Below, piece after piece: positions 16,464 through 25,346 of a DNA stretch of 27,855 nucleotides. Each line of letters begins with the position of its first letter. Positions within the stretch are counted from its first letter, which is position 1. The DNA is from Candidatus Pollutiaquabacter sp. (GTDB lineage: Bacteria; Bacteroidota; Bacteroidia; AKYH767-A; 2013-40CM-41-45). Under the pieces are notes generated by a model, which did not search any database, was not told where the DNA came from, and saw only the letters and a list, made by a program, of their open reading frames with translations. Position numbers and translations under genes: made by a program. The stretch is taken from positions 1 through 27,855 of the forward strand of contig CAINVI010000286.1 in assembly GCA_903854075.1 (NCBI GenBank). Reading direction: 5' to 3'.

Positions 16464-17825
16464 TCACCAACCGCCACCTAAAGCGCGGTACAATTCAACA
16501 TACGCACTCAATTGTTGCTGCCGAATCGCTGATGCCAGGAGCTCTGTCTGAAAAAGTGTACGCTGTGCATCGAGGAGTTCCAGATAGGATGTAAAACCGG
16601 AATCGTAACGTGCCTGACTCAACGCTACTACCTTGCGAGCTGCGTCGACTTGCTGATCGCGTGCCACCAACTCTTTGGTTAATGTTTCGATAGCGACCAA
16701 AGCATCTTCCACCTCTTGTATTGCCTGAATATTTGTTTGGGTATAATTCAACGCAGCAGCCTCCGCAGCTTTCTGCTGTGCGCTGACCCTGCGCTTGTTT
16801 TTATTGAATTCGAAAACCGGTCCGAGCAATCCGGCAGCAATCGAGCCGGTCATTGCATCGGCCGTCAGCAAGCCGGAAATATCTCCGCTGGCTACGCCCA
16901 ACAATCCGGTCAACTGCAACGAGGGGAAACGCATCGCCTGCGCGACACCGATCTTTTCCACCTCACGCATGTACAAGTACTCCGCTTGTCGCACATCCGG
17001 ACGTTGTTCGAGAACAGACGAAGGCAACCCGGCGGGAATAATAGGAGGCTTTGGCTGCTCCATATTCTGAAGACCACGCGCCAATTGTTTCGGCGTAGCC
17101 GCCATCAGCGTGCACATCACGTGCTCCGTCAAAGCAACCGCGCGTTCATAAGCAGCAACAGATGCCTGAGCATCGGCAACGAGTTGTTTTGCCTGTAATA
17201 CATCCCATTCAGAGATGTATCCTTTTTCGAATCGCTGTTGCAACAGCTCTAAGGATTCCTGACGTACCTTTACTGTAGAGCGGGATATCGACAACCGATT
17301 ATCATAATCCCGTAATTGAAAATAAGCTGTTGCCATCGAAGCGACCAATGTCGACTTCACCGCTTTCATGCCTTCCTCAGAGGCCAGTAATTCATCCAGC
17401 GCCGCATTGCGGGCATGACGAATTTTCCCCCAAATGTCCAGCTCCCAAGACAACCCCAAGCCCATGGAGAACGACGAAGCAGACCCATTATTGCTAAAGT
17501 TTTCGGATGCCGAAACATTATACCCTAACGAAGGATAAAGCTGTGCTTTCGAAATTCCGTAAAACTCCCGGGCCTGATCAATGCGCGCTACAGCGATCCT
17601 GAGATCAAGGTTGTTGCGCAGCGTAGAATCGAGCAAAGCACGCAGTGCGGGATCTTGGTAAAGATCGAACCATTTAAGATTAGCTACGGATCCGGCCGTA
17701 TCAATGGAACTGTTGGCCTCGTAATAAGCGGATGGTGTAGCTTGTTGCGGACGACTATATTTCGGTCCGACCATACAGCCCGACAGAAAGACCAACGCAA
17801 CGATGGATAAGATACCTTTGTTCAT
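16464..17825 (-). CDS. Outer-membrane factor lipoprotein of an RND efflux system (NodT/OprM type)
   Basis: The 453-residue protein has a lipoprotein signal peptide with lipobox FLSGC (lipidated Cys17), followed by the typical VGPKYSRP sequence. It has two TolC-like halves rich in coiled-coil heptads. Family signatures are WELDIWGKIRHARNAALDE, the LRQRPDVRQAE-like LEQRPDVRQAEY, and QARYDSGFTSYLELLDAQRTL near the C-terminus. It would form the trimeric outer-membrane channel for the pump encoded just upstream. Only six bases separate it from the pump gene, so the two are one operon. It is the last gene of that unit. No terminator hairpin was seen before the dihydropyrimidinase promoter region, so read-through into the catabolic operon is possible. 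Confidence 0.95.
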   Translation of the reverse strand: MNKGILSIVALVFLSGCMVGPKYSRPQQATPSAYYEANSSIDTAGSVANLKWFDLYQDPALRALLDSTLRNNLDLRIAVARIDQAREFYGISKAQLYPSLGYNVSASENFSNNGSASSFSMGLGLSWELDIWGKIRHARNAALDELLASEEGMKAVKSTLVASMATAYFQLRDYDNRLSISRSTVKVRQESLELLQQRFEKGYISEWDVLQAKQLVADAQASVAAYERAVALTEHVMCTLMAATPKQLARGLQNMEQPKPPIIPAGLPSSVLEQRPDVRQAEYLYMREVEKIGVAQAMRFPSLQLTGLLGVASGDISGLLTADAMTGSIAAGLLGPVFEFNKNKRRVSAQQKAAEAAALNYTQTNIQAIQEVEDALVAIETLTKELVARDQQVDAARKVVALSQARYDSGFTSYLELLDAQRTLFQTELLASAIRQQQLSAYVELYRALGGGW

Positions 17826-17831
17826 ACTAGA

Positions 17832-20800
17832 TTAATGCGCTGTATCGTTTTTAATGACATCATCAGCCGGTACTGATTTTTTTCCTCCGAACTTTTCGAT
17901 AAACACGTACATGGACGGAATCAATAATAGACCGATTAGTGTAGCAACAATCATTCCGCTGAAGACCGCCATTCCCATCACTTTTCGCGCTTCCGATCCT
18001 GCACCGGTTGCAGTGAGCAACGGCACAACACCAAGGATAAAGGCGAGCGATGTCATCAGGATAGGACGCAGACGGAGCTTGGCGCCTTCCAGTGCTGCGG
18101 TGAACGCATCCATGCCTTGTTCCCGTTTCATCTTCGCAAACTCGACGATCAAAATGGCATTCTTCGCATTCAATCCGATCAGCATGACTAATCCAATCTG
18201 AGCGAAAACATTATTCACGTACGTTTCGGAGAAAAGTCGTGCCAGGTATAATCCAAGAAATGCCCCCATGACCGCCCACGGTGTTCCCAACAATACACTA
18301 AACGGCAAACTCCAGCTTTCATATTGCGCAGCAAGAATCAGGAAAACGAAAAGCAGCGCCATGCCGAATACCATTCCGGCTTTACCGGCCGAAGCACGTT
18401 CCTGATACGAGATGTTACTCCATTCGTAACCCATGTCGCCGGGCAAGGTTTGTTTCGCTACTTCTTCCAGCGCATCGAGCGCCTGCTCCGAACTATAACC
18501 GGTAGCCGGAACTCCGGACACTTCTGCAGCGCGGAAAATATTGAAGTGATTCGTGAACTGCGGACCTGTTGTGTCACGCACCGATACCAGCGTTCCAACA
18601 GGAACCATAGCTCCCTGATTGTCGCGAACAAAGAACTTCGATAAATCTTCCGGACGCATACGGTAGTCGGCATCCGCCATCATATAGGTTTTATACTGAC
18701 GTCCGAATTGATTCAGGTTATTGACAAAAGCACCACCAAGCAACACCCCGATGGTGGCATTGACATCGCTGAGTTGTACGCCTAACTTCTCTACTTTCTC
18801 ACGATCCACCTGGATACTTTTCTGCGGAACATTCGCACGATACAACGAATAGATTTTACCAATCTCCGGGCGCTCTGAAGCAGCAGCCACGAATTTCTGT
18901 GTCTGCTCAGCTAAATAGCCAGGCGAATTACCGCCACGATCCTGAATCTCCATCGTGAATCCGCCTGAACTACCAAGTCCCGGAATCGGCGGCGGACCAA
19001 CAGCCACCACCATCGCTTCGGTAATTCCCATAGTAAACATTCGATTGGCCTGCTGAATAATCTCTGCTGCTGTCTTTTCACGCTCGTCCCACGGTTTTAA
19101 TTCGACAAATACCGTGGCGGTGTTAGAGGCAATGGAAGATGTCAACATGTTGTTTCCGTTTACCACGGAATACGATGCTACTTCCGGAATACCGGACAAT
19201 ATCTTTTCGACTTTACGCGATACCTGATCGGTACGCTGTAGCGAAGCAGCGTCCGGTAACTGAACAGCACAAATGAAATAACCCTGATCCTCTTCCGGTA
19301 CGAAACCACCGGGAACCGCCGACATCAATTTACCGGCGAGCATAACGATGCCGCCCAACAGTAAAAGCATGACGACCAACTTACGGGCAAAATAGCCGGT
19401 GACTTTTCCGTAGCGGTCCGTGAGTCGGTCAAAGAAACGATTGAATGCGCCAAAGAAACGACTTAACAATCCGTTGCCGGGTTGAGTAGGTTTGAGAATT
19501 ATAGAGGATAATGCAGGACTCAATGTCAAGGCATTGAACGCCGAAAGCAAAACTGATATCGCGATGGTAATCGCAAACTGCTGATATAACCTGCCGGTAA
19601 TTCCTCCGGTCAGGGCTACCGGTATGAATACCGCTGCGAGAATGATAGCGATCGCGACTACCGGTCCGGCGACTTCCTGCATAGCTTTTCGAGTAGCTTC
19701 CTTGGCCGACATACCGTGCTGCATATGATGCATTACTGCTTCGACCACCACGATGGCATCATCGACCACTAATCCAATGGCCAGGACCATTCCCAACAAC
19801 GACAGTACGTTGACCGAGAAGCCAAGCATCGGAAAAAAGATAAACGTACCGATTAGTGAAACAGGAACTGTCAACAACGGAATGAGCGTGGCGCGCCAGT
19901 TCTGCAAGAACAGGAACACAACCAGAATTACGAGCACTAATGCCTCCAATAACGTATGGAAAATCTCATCAATACCGGCTTGTACCGCCAAGGTGGTATC
20001 TAACGGATAGGCAATGTCCATATCCGCCGGAAAACTCTCTTTCAGTTTGGCCATTTTTTCGCGCACCGCTTCGGCAACGGCAAGTCCATTAGAACCCGGA
20101 ATCTGATAGATAGCGATAAGCGCGGAAGGATTACCGTTAAGTCGGCTGCTGGAAAGATAGTTTTCGCTGCCCAGTTCAATACGTGCTACATCTTTCAACC
20201 GAACCAGCGCGCCATTCGCATCCGACTTGATGAAAATATCACCGAACTGTTCTTCGGTAACGAGCCGCGACTGCAATTGTGCTGCGTAGGTATATTGCGT
20301 TCCGGGAGCAGAAGGTTCGCCGCCGAATGTTCCGCCGGGCTGGATAGCATTCTGCGATTTTACCGCAGCCATGACTTCCTGAATTGTCAAGTTATAGGCT
20401 GCCAATTTCTCCGGCTTCAGCCAGAAGCGCATGCCATATTGCGTACCGCCAAGAATCGATACATCGCCAACACCCTCAGTACGCTTCAGGTCATCCACTG
20501 CATTGATGTATGCGTAATTGACCAGGAAATCCTTATCGTAAGAATTGTTCGGCGAGTACAATGAAACCAGTAAGAGCGGGAACGTCAGTGATTTTTTCAC
20601 GGTAACGCCCATGTTGAGCACTTCCGGTGGAAGAAAAGGATTCGCCTGCGACACTTTATTTTGCGTCAGCATGTTGGCTTTATCCAGGTCTGTTCCCACA
20701 TTGAAGGAAACCTGGATATTCGCTGTACCGTCGCCGGCATTGATAGAACGCATGTACAGCATGTCTTCCACGCCGTTGACTTGCTGTTCAATCGGTGTGG

Positions 20801-20984
20801 AAACGGCCTGCTCGACATTGACGGCATTCGCACCGCTGTACATCGCATTGATCTGTACCATCGGTGGCGTGATATCCGGATACTGGGAAACGGGTATTCC
20901 GAATAGCACGATGAGTCCCAGCAACACCGTGAGAATGGAAATGACGATCGCAAAGATCGGTCGGCGTATGAAAAATTCGCTCAT
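17832..20984 (-). CDS. RND efflux pump, AcrB/MexF-like HAE1 family
   Basis: The 1050-residue inner-membrane transporter has the standard RND length and twelve-helix plan. It starts MSEFFIRRPIFAIVISI as in AcrB. The proton-relay residues are present: Asp408/Asp409 in GLVVDDAIVVVEA and Lys941 in GLNAKNAILIVEF. Two large periplasmic loops follow TM1 and TM7. It would export hydrophobic or amphiphilic compounds by proton exchange, with the adaptor (18 bases upstream) and the outer-membrane factor (6 bases downstream). The exact substrates cannot be read from sequence. No TetR, MarR or two-component regulator is adjacent. Confidence 0.96.
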   Translation of the reverse strand: MSEFFIRRPIFAIVISILTVLLGLIVLFGIPVSQYPDITPPMVQINAMYSGANAVNVEQAVSTPIEQQVNGVEDMLYMRSINAGDGTANIQVSFNVGTDLDKANMLTQNKVSQANPFLPPEVLNMGVTVKKSLTFPLLLVSLYSPNNSYDKDFLVNYAYINAVDDLKRTEGVGDVSILGGTQYGMRFWLKPEKLAAYNLTIQEVMAAVKSQNAIQPGGTFGGEPSAPGTQYTYAAQLQSRLVTEEQFGDIFIKSDANGALVRLKDVARIELGSENYLSSSRLNGNPSALIAIYQIPGSNGLAVAEAVREKMAKLKESFPADMDIAYPLDTTLAVQAGIDEIFHTLLEALVLVILVVFLFLQNWRATLIPLLTVPVSLIGTFIFFPMLGFSVNVLSLLGMVLAIGLVVDDAIVVVEAVMHHMQHGMSAKEATRKAMQEVAGPVVAIAIILAAVFIPVALTGGITGRLYQQFAITIAISVLLSAFNALTLSPALSSIILKPTQPGNGLLSRFFGAFNRFFDRLTDRYGKVTGYFARKLVVMLLLLGGIVMLAGKLMSAVPGGFVPEEDQGYFICAVQLPDAASLQRTDQVSRKVEKILSGIPEVASYSVVNGNNMLTSSIASNTATVFVELKPWDEREKTAAEIIQQANRMFTMGITEAMVVAVGPPPIPGLGSSGGFTMEIQDRGGNSPGYLAEQTQKFVAAASERPEIGKIYSLYRANVPQKSIQVDREKVEKLGVQLSDVNATIGVLLGGAFVNNLNQFGRQYKTYMMADADYRMRPEDLSKFFVRDNQGAMVPVGTLVSVRDTTGPQFTNHFNIFRAAEVSGVPATGYSSEQALDALEEVAKQTLPGDMGYEWSNISYQERASAGKAGMVFGMALLFVFLILAAQYESWSLPFSVLLGTPWAVMGAFLGLYLARLFSETYVNNVFAQIGLVMLIGLNAKNAILIVEFAKMKREQGMDAFTAALEGAKLRLRPILMTSLAFILGVVPLLTATGAGSEARKVMGMAVFSGMIVATLIGLLLIPSMYVFIEKFGGKKSVPADDVIKNDTAH

Positions 20985-21002
20985 AGGAATCGCTTCGTTC
21001 GA

Positions 21003-22151
21003 TCAGTTGACAAGTGTAGAATCATACGACCACTCCATCGGTTTGGGCTGGACCGGCACGTTGGGTTTGATGATAGCATTACCGACAATAGCTACGCGTT
21101 CGCCAGCCTTGAGCCCATCGGTGATGACCCAATTACTACCGACACGAACTCCCGGTGTAACCTGACGGGGGCGAAGGGTATCTCCGTCTCCAACTACAAA
21201 CACCTGATAAATAGTTTGCAATTGTCGAACGGCCTGCTGCGGTACAATTACAGCGTCGTTCAATTCTTTGGAAACAACTCGAACTTTTACAAACTGTCCG
21301 GGGCGCAAACGTTGCGTTCCGTTATTGGAAACCACCGCTTGTGCCAATAACGATCCCGTTCGCGCATCGAGCGAACGATCCGTGAAATCCAGGCGAGCCT
21401 TTTCCGGGAAGCGTGTGCCATCGCTCAGGTAAACATCCAGTTCAATAGCTTGACCGACTGGACGGTCCTTCCATTCCCGCTGATAGTTCAGGTAGTCCGT
21501 CTCAGGAACACTGAAACGAATTCGTATCTCGCCGGTAGCGGAAACGGTATTCAATGCTTTGGCTCCGATACTTCGGGTCACCATATCACCGACTTGTACA
21601 GTAGAAATTCCGATGACGCCGGTAATCGGCGAGGTGATTCTTGCATACGATGTTTGCAACTGTGCATTGCGATAAACGGCCCTCGCCGCTTCGACACTTT
21701 TCTGCTGCGCCTGATAGGCGGCACGCGCGGCATCGAGGTCTCTGCGACTCAATGCGTTTATTGCTGCCAACGGTTCGACACGATCAAGATCCGCTTTTGA
21801 TTTAGCCAGCAACACTTCCTGAGCCGCTACTTGCGAAGATGCTACCTCTTCCTGATTGCGTAATTGTGAATCGTCTACGGTGTAGAGGAGTTGGCCTTCC
21901 TTGACCATTTCTCCTTCTTTGAAATGAATGCCGGTAATCCATCCTTCCACGCGAGAGACTACATCCACATCCGCACGTCCGTATGTCTCGCCGATATATT
22001 CAGTATAGACCGGTAACGAACGACTGGCAGCCTCCACCACCATGACGGCGGGAGCGACCTTAGCTTTTTGGGGTGCATCATTGGAACAAGCGGAAAGGAT
22101 AAGTAGGCACAGAACAGTTGGGAAAACTGCAGTGCGGACCATAGGCGTCAT
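21003..22151 (-). CDS. RND periplasmic adaptor lipoprotein (AcrA/MexE-like)
   Basis: This is a membrane fusion protein. From ATG at 22151 it has 382 residues and a lipoprotein signal with lipobox LSAC (Cys22). A GTG at 22175 would add eight residues ahead of the signal; the ATG gives the more usual signal peptide. Domain order is the first half of a biotinyl-lipoyl fold (VVSRVEGWITGIHFKEGEMV), an alpha-helical hairpin (~residues 95-165), the second lipoyl half (ARITSPITGVIGISTVQVGDMV), a beta-barrel and a membrane-proximal domain. It bridges the RND pump and the outer-membrane factor. It is the first gene of the three-gene pump operon and follows the NCS1 permease gene by 88 bases (64 from the GTG). 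Confidence 0.93.
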   Translation of the reverse strand: MTPMVRTAVFPTVLCLLILSACSNDAPQKAKVAPAVMVVEAASRSLPVYTEYIGETYGRADVDVVSRVEGWITGIHFKEGEMVKEGQLLYTVDDSQLRNQEEVASSQVAAQEVLLAKSKADLDRVEPLAAINALSRRDLDAARAAYQAQQKSVEAARAVYRNAQLQTSYARITSPITGVIGISTVQVGDMVTRSIGAKALNTVSATGEIRIRFSVPETDYLNYQREWKDRPVGQAIELDVYLSDGTRFPEKARLDFTDRSLDARTGSLLAQAVVSNNGTQRLRPGQFVKVRVVSKELNDAVIVPQQAVRQLQTIYQVFVVGDGDTLRPRQVTPGVRVGSNWVITDGLKAGERVAIVGNAIIKPNVPVQPKPMEWSYDSTLVN

Positions 22152-22187
22152 ATGCTTATAAATTTTATTGCTCACGAAAGTAGTTAA

Positions 22188-22197
22188 TTCGTACGAA
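22188..22197. promoter_or_regulatory. Palindrome upstream of the RND operon, possible operator
   Basis: TTCGTACGAA is a perfect 10-base palindrome 36 bases before the adaptor ATG and 12 before the alternative GTG. It lies in the short gap between the permease and the pump genes. Next to it TACTTTCG (minus strand) resembles a -7 element with one mismatch, but no -33 box was found. A repressor site is only a guess. Confidence 0.25.
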
Positions 22198-22239
22198 AAT
22201 CGAGTTTATGCGTACCGATAGACCATGAATAATTCAAGA

Positions 22240-23937
22240 TCATTCTTTTGAAGCAGCTGTATTTCTCTTCATCAATAAATAATACAGCAGGAAGGCCGTT
22301 GCAAAGGCCGTAAACCAGGATACCCGGTAAAGCGGTTCCAGCGCCGGAATCCACTTACCAATCAGACCGGCTACAGCACCGAGCAGCAAGGCAATCATAG
22401 CGTTCCAATGTATCCCGCCGGAATAGCGGTACTCTCCGTCGACAGCATACAAGGCAACCACATTCAACGTTTTTCGGCGCACGATAAAATAATCGCACAA
22501 GAGAATAGCAAGTACCGGCCCGAGTAATCCGCTAACGAAAATAAGTATGCCACTGATTTCGTTCATCAACCACCACGGGCACATCAGCACCCCGATCAGT
22601 CCGGCAATAACGCCGCCAGTGCGGAAGGAAATACTTTTGGGGAACAAATTGGAGATAGCGTACGCGGGCGCGATAACATTAGCCGCGATGTTTGTACTCA
22701 GCGTGGCAATAATCATTGCAACTTGTGCGAACACAATGACCCAAGGAGAACTGAAACGGTCCATCAACGTCACCGGATCCCAAGGCGCATCTTCCGCCAC
22801 AAGAATATCCGGAAAAATAATCACGGCAGCACTGGTAACGAATATCCCCACAAAAGAATAAAACATCATCGTTCCCGGCAGCCCGATGAACTGCCCGCGA
22901 AGCTGATCTTTTTGTGTTTTAGCGAAACGAGTTATATCAGAAATACTGATCGACATCGTTGCCCAATATCCAACCATCGACGTGAACCAGATCAGGTAAT
23001 TCCACCACGGTGAAAGTGGCGTTTGACTCCTTGCAGGAACGGATATTGGAGAAGAAATATGATAGCCCCCTTTTCCATCCGGAGTACGAAATCGAAAACT
23101 TGCAGCTTCGGAAAATGAGGGGAGCGTATCCGTGGCGACAAGCGGTGTTACTGCCATCCATTTCATGGTCGCAGCGTCTTTTTCTACGATGGCAAACTCG
23201 CTGACACGCGAGGCTCCATTTTGTTGATCCAACACAGTAAAGGCTAATACACGTTCGTCTTTCCAGGTAATCGTCGAACGGCCAAGGCGATCGCTCTTTT
23301 CAAGTACGTCTTTCATACTACCTGTTTCGCTGTATCCCCAATAGACCAATACGATTCCAATGATAATGAGCAGTGGCGCTGAATAATCTTCCAACCACTT
23401 TATACTCTCCGTTCCTTTCCAGATGAAATAGATGTTGATAAACCAAAAAGCGGCAAACCCTACAAATTTTCCCCATGAGATGCCTTCTTCAGGGACCGTG
23501 CCGGTTACCGCATTGAAAATAGAATACAGCGCCAGTCCGCCGATCCAGGTTTGAATACCGAACCATCCACAGGCCACGAAACCACGAAGAATGGAAGGAA
23601 TATGTATTCCGAAAATTCCAAAGGCCGCCCGACCCTGTACCGGGAATGGAATGCCGTATTTAACTCCGGCATGTCCATTGAGTACCATAGGTAATGTTAT
23701 AAATAAATTCGCCAGTCCGATGATAATCAGCGCCTCGTACCAGTTCAGTCCGGAGCGAATCATATAAGACGCCAGCAGGTACGTTGGGATACATACAGCC
23801 ATTCCTACCCAAAGTGCGGCCAGGTTCCAGGTGGTCCAGGTCCGGCTGGCAGGACGCACCGGTGCGAGGTCAGCGCTGAAAAGCGGTGAATTTTCAATGG
23901 AATCAACGTGATTAGGGTGCTGACTATCGCCGTTCAT
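22240..23937 (-). CDS. NCS1-family nucleobase/hydantoin permease with a large periplasmic insertion
   Basis: The 565-residue protein belongs to the nucleobase:cation symporter-1 family (Mhp1, PucI, uracil/allantoin permeases). Family motifs are WNLAALWVGMAVCIPTY in TM1, FGIFGIHIPSILRG and ACGWFGIQTWIGG in TM3, and WATMSISISDITRFAKTQKDQ in TM6. About twelve helices are apparent. It probably imports uracil, dihydropyrimidine or a related ring using Na+ or H+. The divergence from typical members is a ~105-residue, non-membrane stretch at about residues 205-309, between TM5 and TM6. This is far longer than the usual loop and accounts for the excess length. It is upstream of the RND operon on the same strand. 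The catabolic operon 6 kb downstream makes pyrimidine uptake the most likely role. Confidence 0.88.
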   Translation of the reverse strand: MNGDSQHPNHVDSIENSPLFSADLAPVRPASRTWTTWNLAALWVGMAVCIPTYLLASYMIRSGLNWYEALIIIGLANLFITLPMVLNGHAGVKYGIPFPVQGRAAFGIFGIHIPSILRGFVACGWFGIQTWIGGLALYSIFNAVTGTVPEEGISWGKFVGFAAFWFINIYFIWKGTESIKWLEDYSAPLLIIIGIVLVYWGYSETGSMKDVLEKSDRLGRSTITWKDERVLAFTVLDQQNGASRVSEFAIVEKDAATMKWMAVTPLVATDTLPSFSEAASFRFRTPDGKGGYHISSPISVPARSQTPLSPWWNYLIWFTSMVGYWATMSISISDITRFAKTQKDQLRGQFIGLPGTMMFYSFVGIFVTSAAVIIFPDILVAEDAPWDPVTLMDRFSSPWVIVFAQVAMIIATLSTNIAANVIAPAYAISNLFPKSISFRTGGVIAGLIGVLMCPWWLMNEISGILIFVSGLLGPVLAILLCDYFIVRRKTLNVVALYAVDGEYRYSGGIHWNAMIALLLGAVAGLIGKWIPALEPLYRVSWFTAFATAFLLYYLLMKRNTAASKE

Positions 23938-24003
23938 GGGTGTGGGTTTTGGGGAAAGGTAATCGAATATGCTACAGGTGGCAAATTCACGAAAAAAAGT
24001 TAT

Positions 24004-24017
24004 AAATACCTGTATTT
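24004..24017. repeat. Short inverted repeat upstream of the NCS1 permease
   Basis: AAATAC-CT-GTATTT is a perfect 6-bp inverted repeat 67 bases before the permease start. It could be an operator, but it is short and AT-rich. Nothing else was recognised in 23938-24101 beyond a weak, one-mismatch -7 element lacking a -33 box. Confidence 0.25.
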
Positions 24018-24101
24018 GAATGAAATCCGATCATTTTAAGAATTATTTGGAAAAATACTGTGCCTGGGAATGAGGGCGAGTAAACGCCGATTAAAACAAT
24101 A

Positions 24102-24134
24102 AATCCTCTGCAAATTCTTGATTTACAGAGGATT
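24102..24134 (-). terminator. Terminator downstream of tRNA-Leu
   Basis: On the minus strand AATCCTCTG pairs with CAGAGGATT (nine bp). The stem extends past one mismatch by four A/T pairs and is followed by TATTGTTTT. It begins 11 bases after the tRNA 3' end, so it should end the tRNA transcript. Confidence 0.7.
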
Positions 24135-24145
24135 CTGATTTTGAG

Positions 24146-24229
24146 TACCCGGGGTCGGGATCGAACCGACATGAGTTTTAGCTCACTGGTGTTTGAGACC
24201 AGCGCGTCTACCAATTCCGCCACCCGGGC
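24146..24229 (-). tRNA. tRNA-Leu (anticodon CAA)
   Basis: The 84-base gene folds as a class II tRNA. The acceptor GCCCGGG pairs with CCCGGGT (terminal G-U) and is followed by discriminator A. The anticodon stem is CTGGT/ACCAG with loop CTCAAAC, which places CAA at 24193-24195 and decodes UUG. A long variable arm (TGAGCTAAAACTCA) and the T arm GTCGG-TTCGATC-CCGAC complete it. CCA is not encoded. A consensus promoter lies just upstream and a terminator downstream, so it is transcribed alone. Confidence 0.97.
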
Positions 24230-24250
24230 AGATATTCGATGGTAGGGGCG

Positions 24251-24281
24251 CAAATATAAGAAAAATCAAATGTCCGGCAAT
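24251..24281 (-). promoter_or_regulatory. Promoter of tRNA-Leu
   Basis: On the minus strand ATTG (24278-24281) is followed after 19 bases by TATATTTG (24251-24258). This is a full match to the -7 consensus TAnnTTTG. Transcription would start near 24244, about 15 bases before the mature tRNA. Confidence 0.75.
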
Positions 24282-24293
24282 GCAGCTCCCTAC

Positions 24294-24324
24294 TTGCCCC
24301 CTTCCCCCCTTTTTTGTACCTTTG
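24294..24324 (+). promoter_or_regulatory. Promoter of prs
   Basis: TTG at 24294-24296 is followed after 20 bases by TACCTTTG (24317-24324), a full match to TAnnTTTG. The start would be near 24331, giving a leader of about 21 bases before the ATG at 24352. The spacer is a pyrimidine run. It is divergent from the tRNA promoter, whose -33 box ends 12 bases away. Confidence 0.75.
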
Positions 24325-24351
24325 CAGACCTTTAAAATCAATGGCTTAGCC

Positions 24352-25287
24352 ATGGAACAACGGAACGTAAAAATCTTCTCGGGAACCGCCACCCATTACC
24401 TGGGCGAACAAATCGCAGCAACCTACGGATTGCCGCTCGGCGAAGTGCAGGTGACCAAGTTTTCCGATGGGGAATTTTCTCCGGCGTTCAACGAATCGGT
24501 GCGCGGATGCGATGTTTTCATCATCCAGTCTACTTTCCCGCCGGCCGACAACCTGATGGAGCTGCTTATGCTCATCGATGCCGCCAAACGCGCCTCTGCA
24601 CACTACATCACAGCGGTCGTTCCGTACTTCGGTTTCGCACGCTCCGATCGTAAAGACAAGCCCAGGGTGTCTATCGCCTCCAAGCTGGTAGCGAATATGT
24701 TGACTGCAGCCGGTGTCACCCGTATCATTACGATGGACTTGCACGCACCGCAGATCCAGGGTTTCTTCGATATTCCCGTCGACCACCTGGAACCTTCCTC
24801 GCTGTTTGTTCCTTACATCGAATCCCTGAATTTACCCAACCTCACGTTTGCAGCTCCTGATATGGGCGGCGTCAACCGTGTTCGCGGCTATGCCAAGAAT
24901 TTCAATAAGGAAATGGTAATCTGCGATAAACACCGCTCCAAGGCGAATCACATAGCTGAGATGACAGTCATTGGAGATGTGGAAGGCCGTGATATCATCC
25001 TGATCGATGACATCGTGGACACAGCAGGCACCTTGACCAAAGCCGCGGATATGCTTTTTGACAAAGGCGCCAGCAGCGTGCGTGCGTTCTGTACGCACCC
25101 GGTACTTTCAGGAAAAGCCTACGAAAATATTGAGAAGTCTCGTCTGACTGAATTAGTTGTCACCGACACTATTCCGCTGAAGCAACAGTCTCCTAAAATT
25201 AAAGTGCTTCATTCTGCCGAACTCTTTTCCCGCATCATCCGCCGGGTTTACGTCTACGAGAGTATCAGTGAACTGTTCCTCGTCTAA
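24352..25287 (+). CDS. prs: Ribose-phosphate pyrophosphokinase (PRPP synthase)
   Basis: From ATG at 24352 the protein has 311 residues, the normal length. Diagnostic motifs are FSDGE (~residue 37), the ATP-contacting ARSDRKDKPR (~96-105), His131 in MDLHAPQIQGFF, and the PRPP loop ILIDDIVDTAGT. It transfers pyrophosphate from ATP to ribose 5-phosphate to make PRPP for nucleotide, histidine and NAD synthesis. The open frame continues 53 codons further upstream, but that stretch runs through the tRNA 5' end and the promoter, and MEQRNVKIFSGTA is the family N-terminus. Gene order prs-L25-pth is common in bacteria; here pth is on the opposite strand. L25 follows 59 bases later and is probably co-transcribed. 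Confidence 0.96.
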   Translation: MEQRNVKIFSGTATHYLGEQIAATYGLPLGEVQVTKFSDGEFSPAFNESVRGCDVFIIQSTFPPADNLMELLMLIDAAKRASAHYITAVVPYFGFARSDRKDKPRVSIASKLVANMLTAAGVTRIITMDLHAPQIQGFFDIPVDHLEPSSLFVPYIESLNLPNLTFAAPDMGGVNRVRGYAKNFNKEMVICDKHRSKANHIAEMTVIGDVEGRDIILIDDIVDTAGTLTKAADMLFDKGASSVRAFCTHPVLSGKAYENIEKSRLTELVVTDTIPLKQQSPKIKVLHSAELFSRIIRRVYVYESISELFLV

Positions 25288-25346
25288 TCACACTACAAAG
25301 AATTCTAATTTCAATTAAATTTATAACCAATAAACAATCGATTACA

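Noticed and set aside
24193..24351. 53-codon N-terminal extension of the PRPP synthase
   Set aside because: It would be translated from inside the tRNA-Leu gene and across the prs promoter, and the Pro-rich sequence does not belong to the family.
25288..25346. Separate promoter for L25 (TAAATTTA near 25315)
   Set aside because: The last base does not match TAnnTTTG and no TTG is found at the right distance; co-transcription with prs is simpler.
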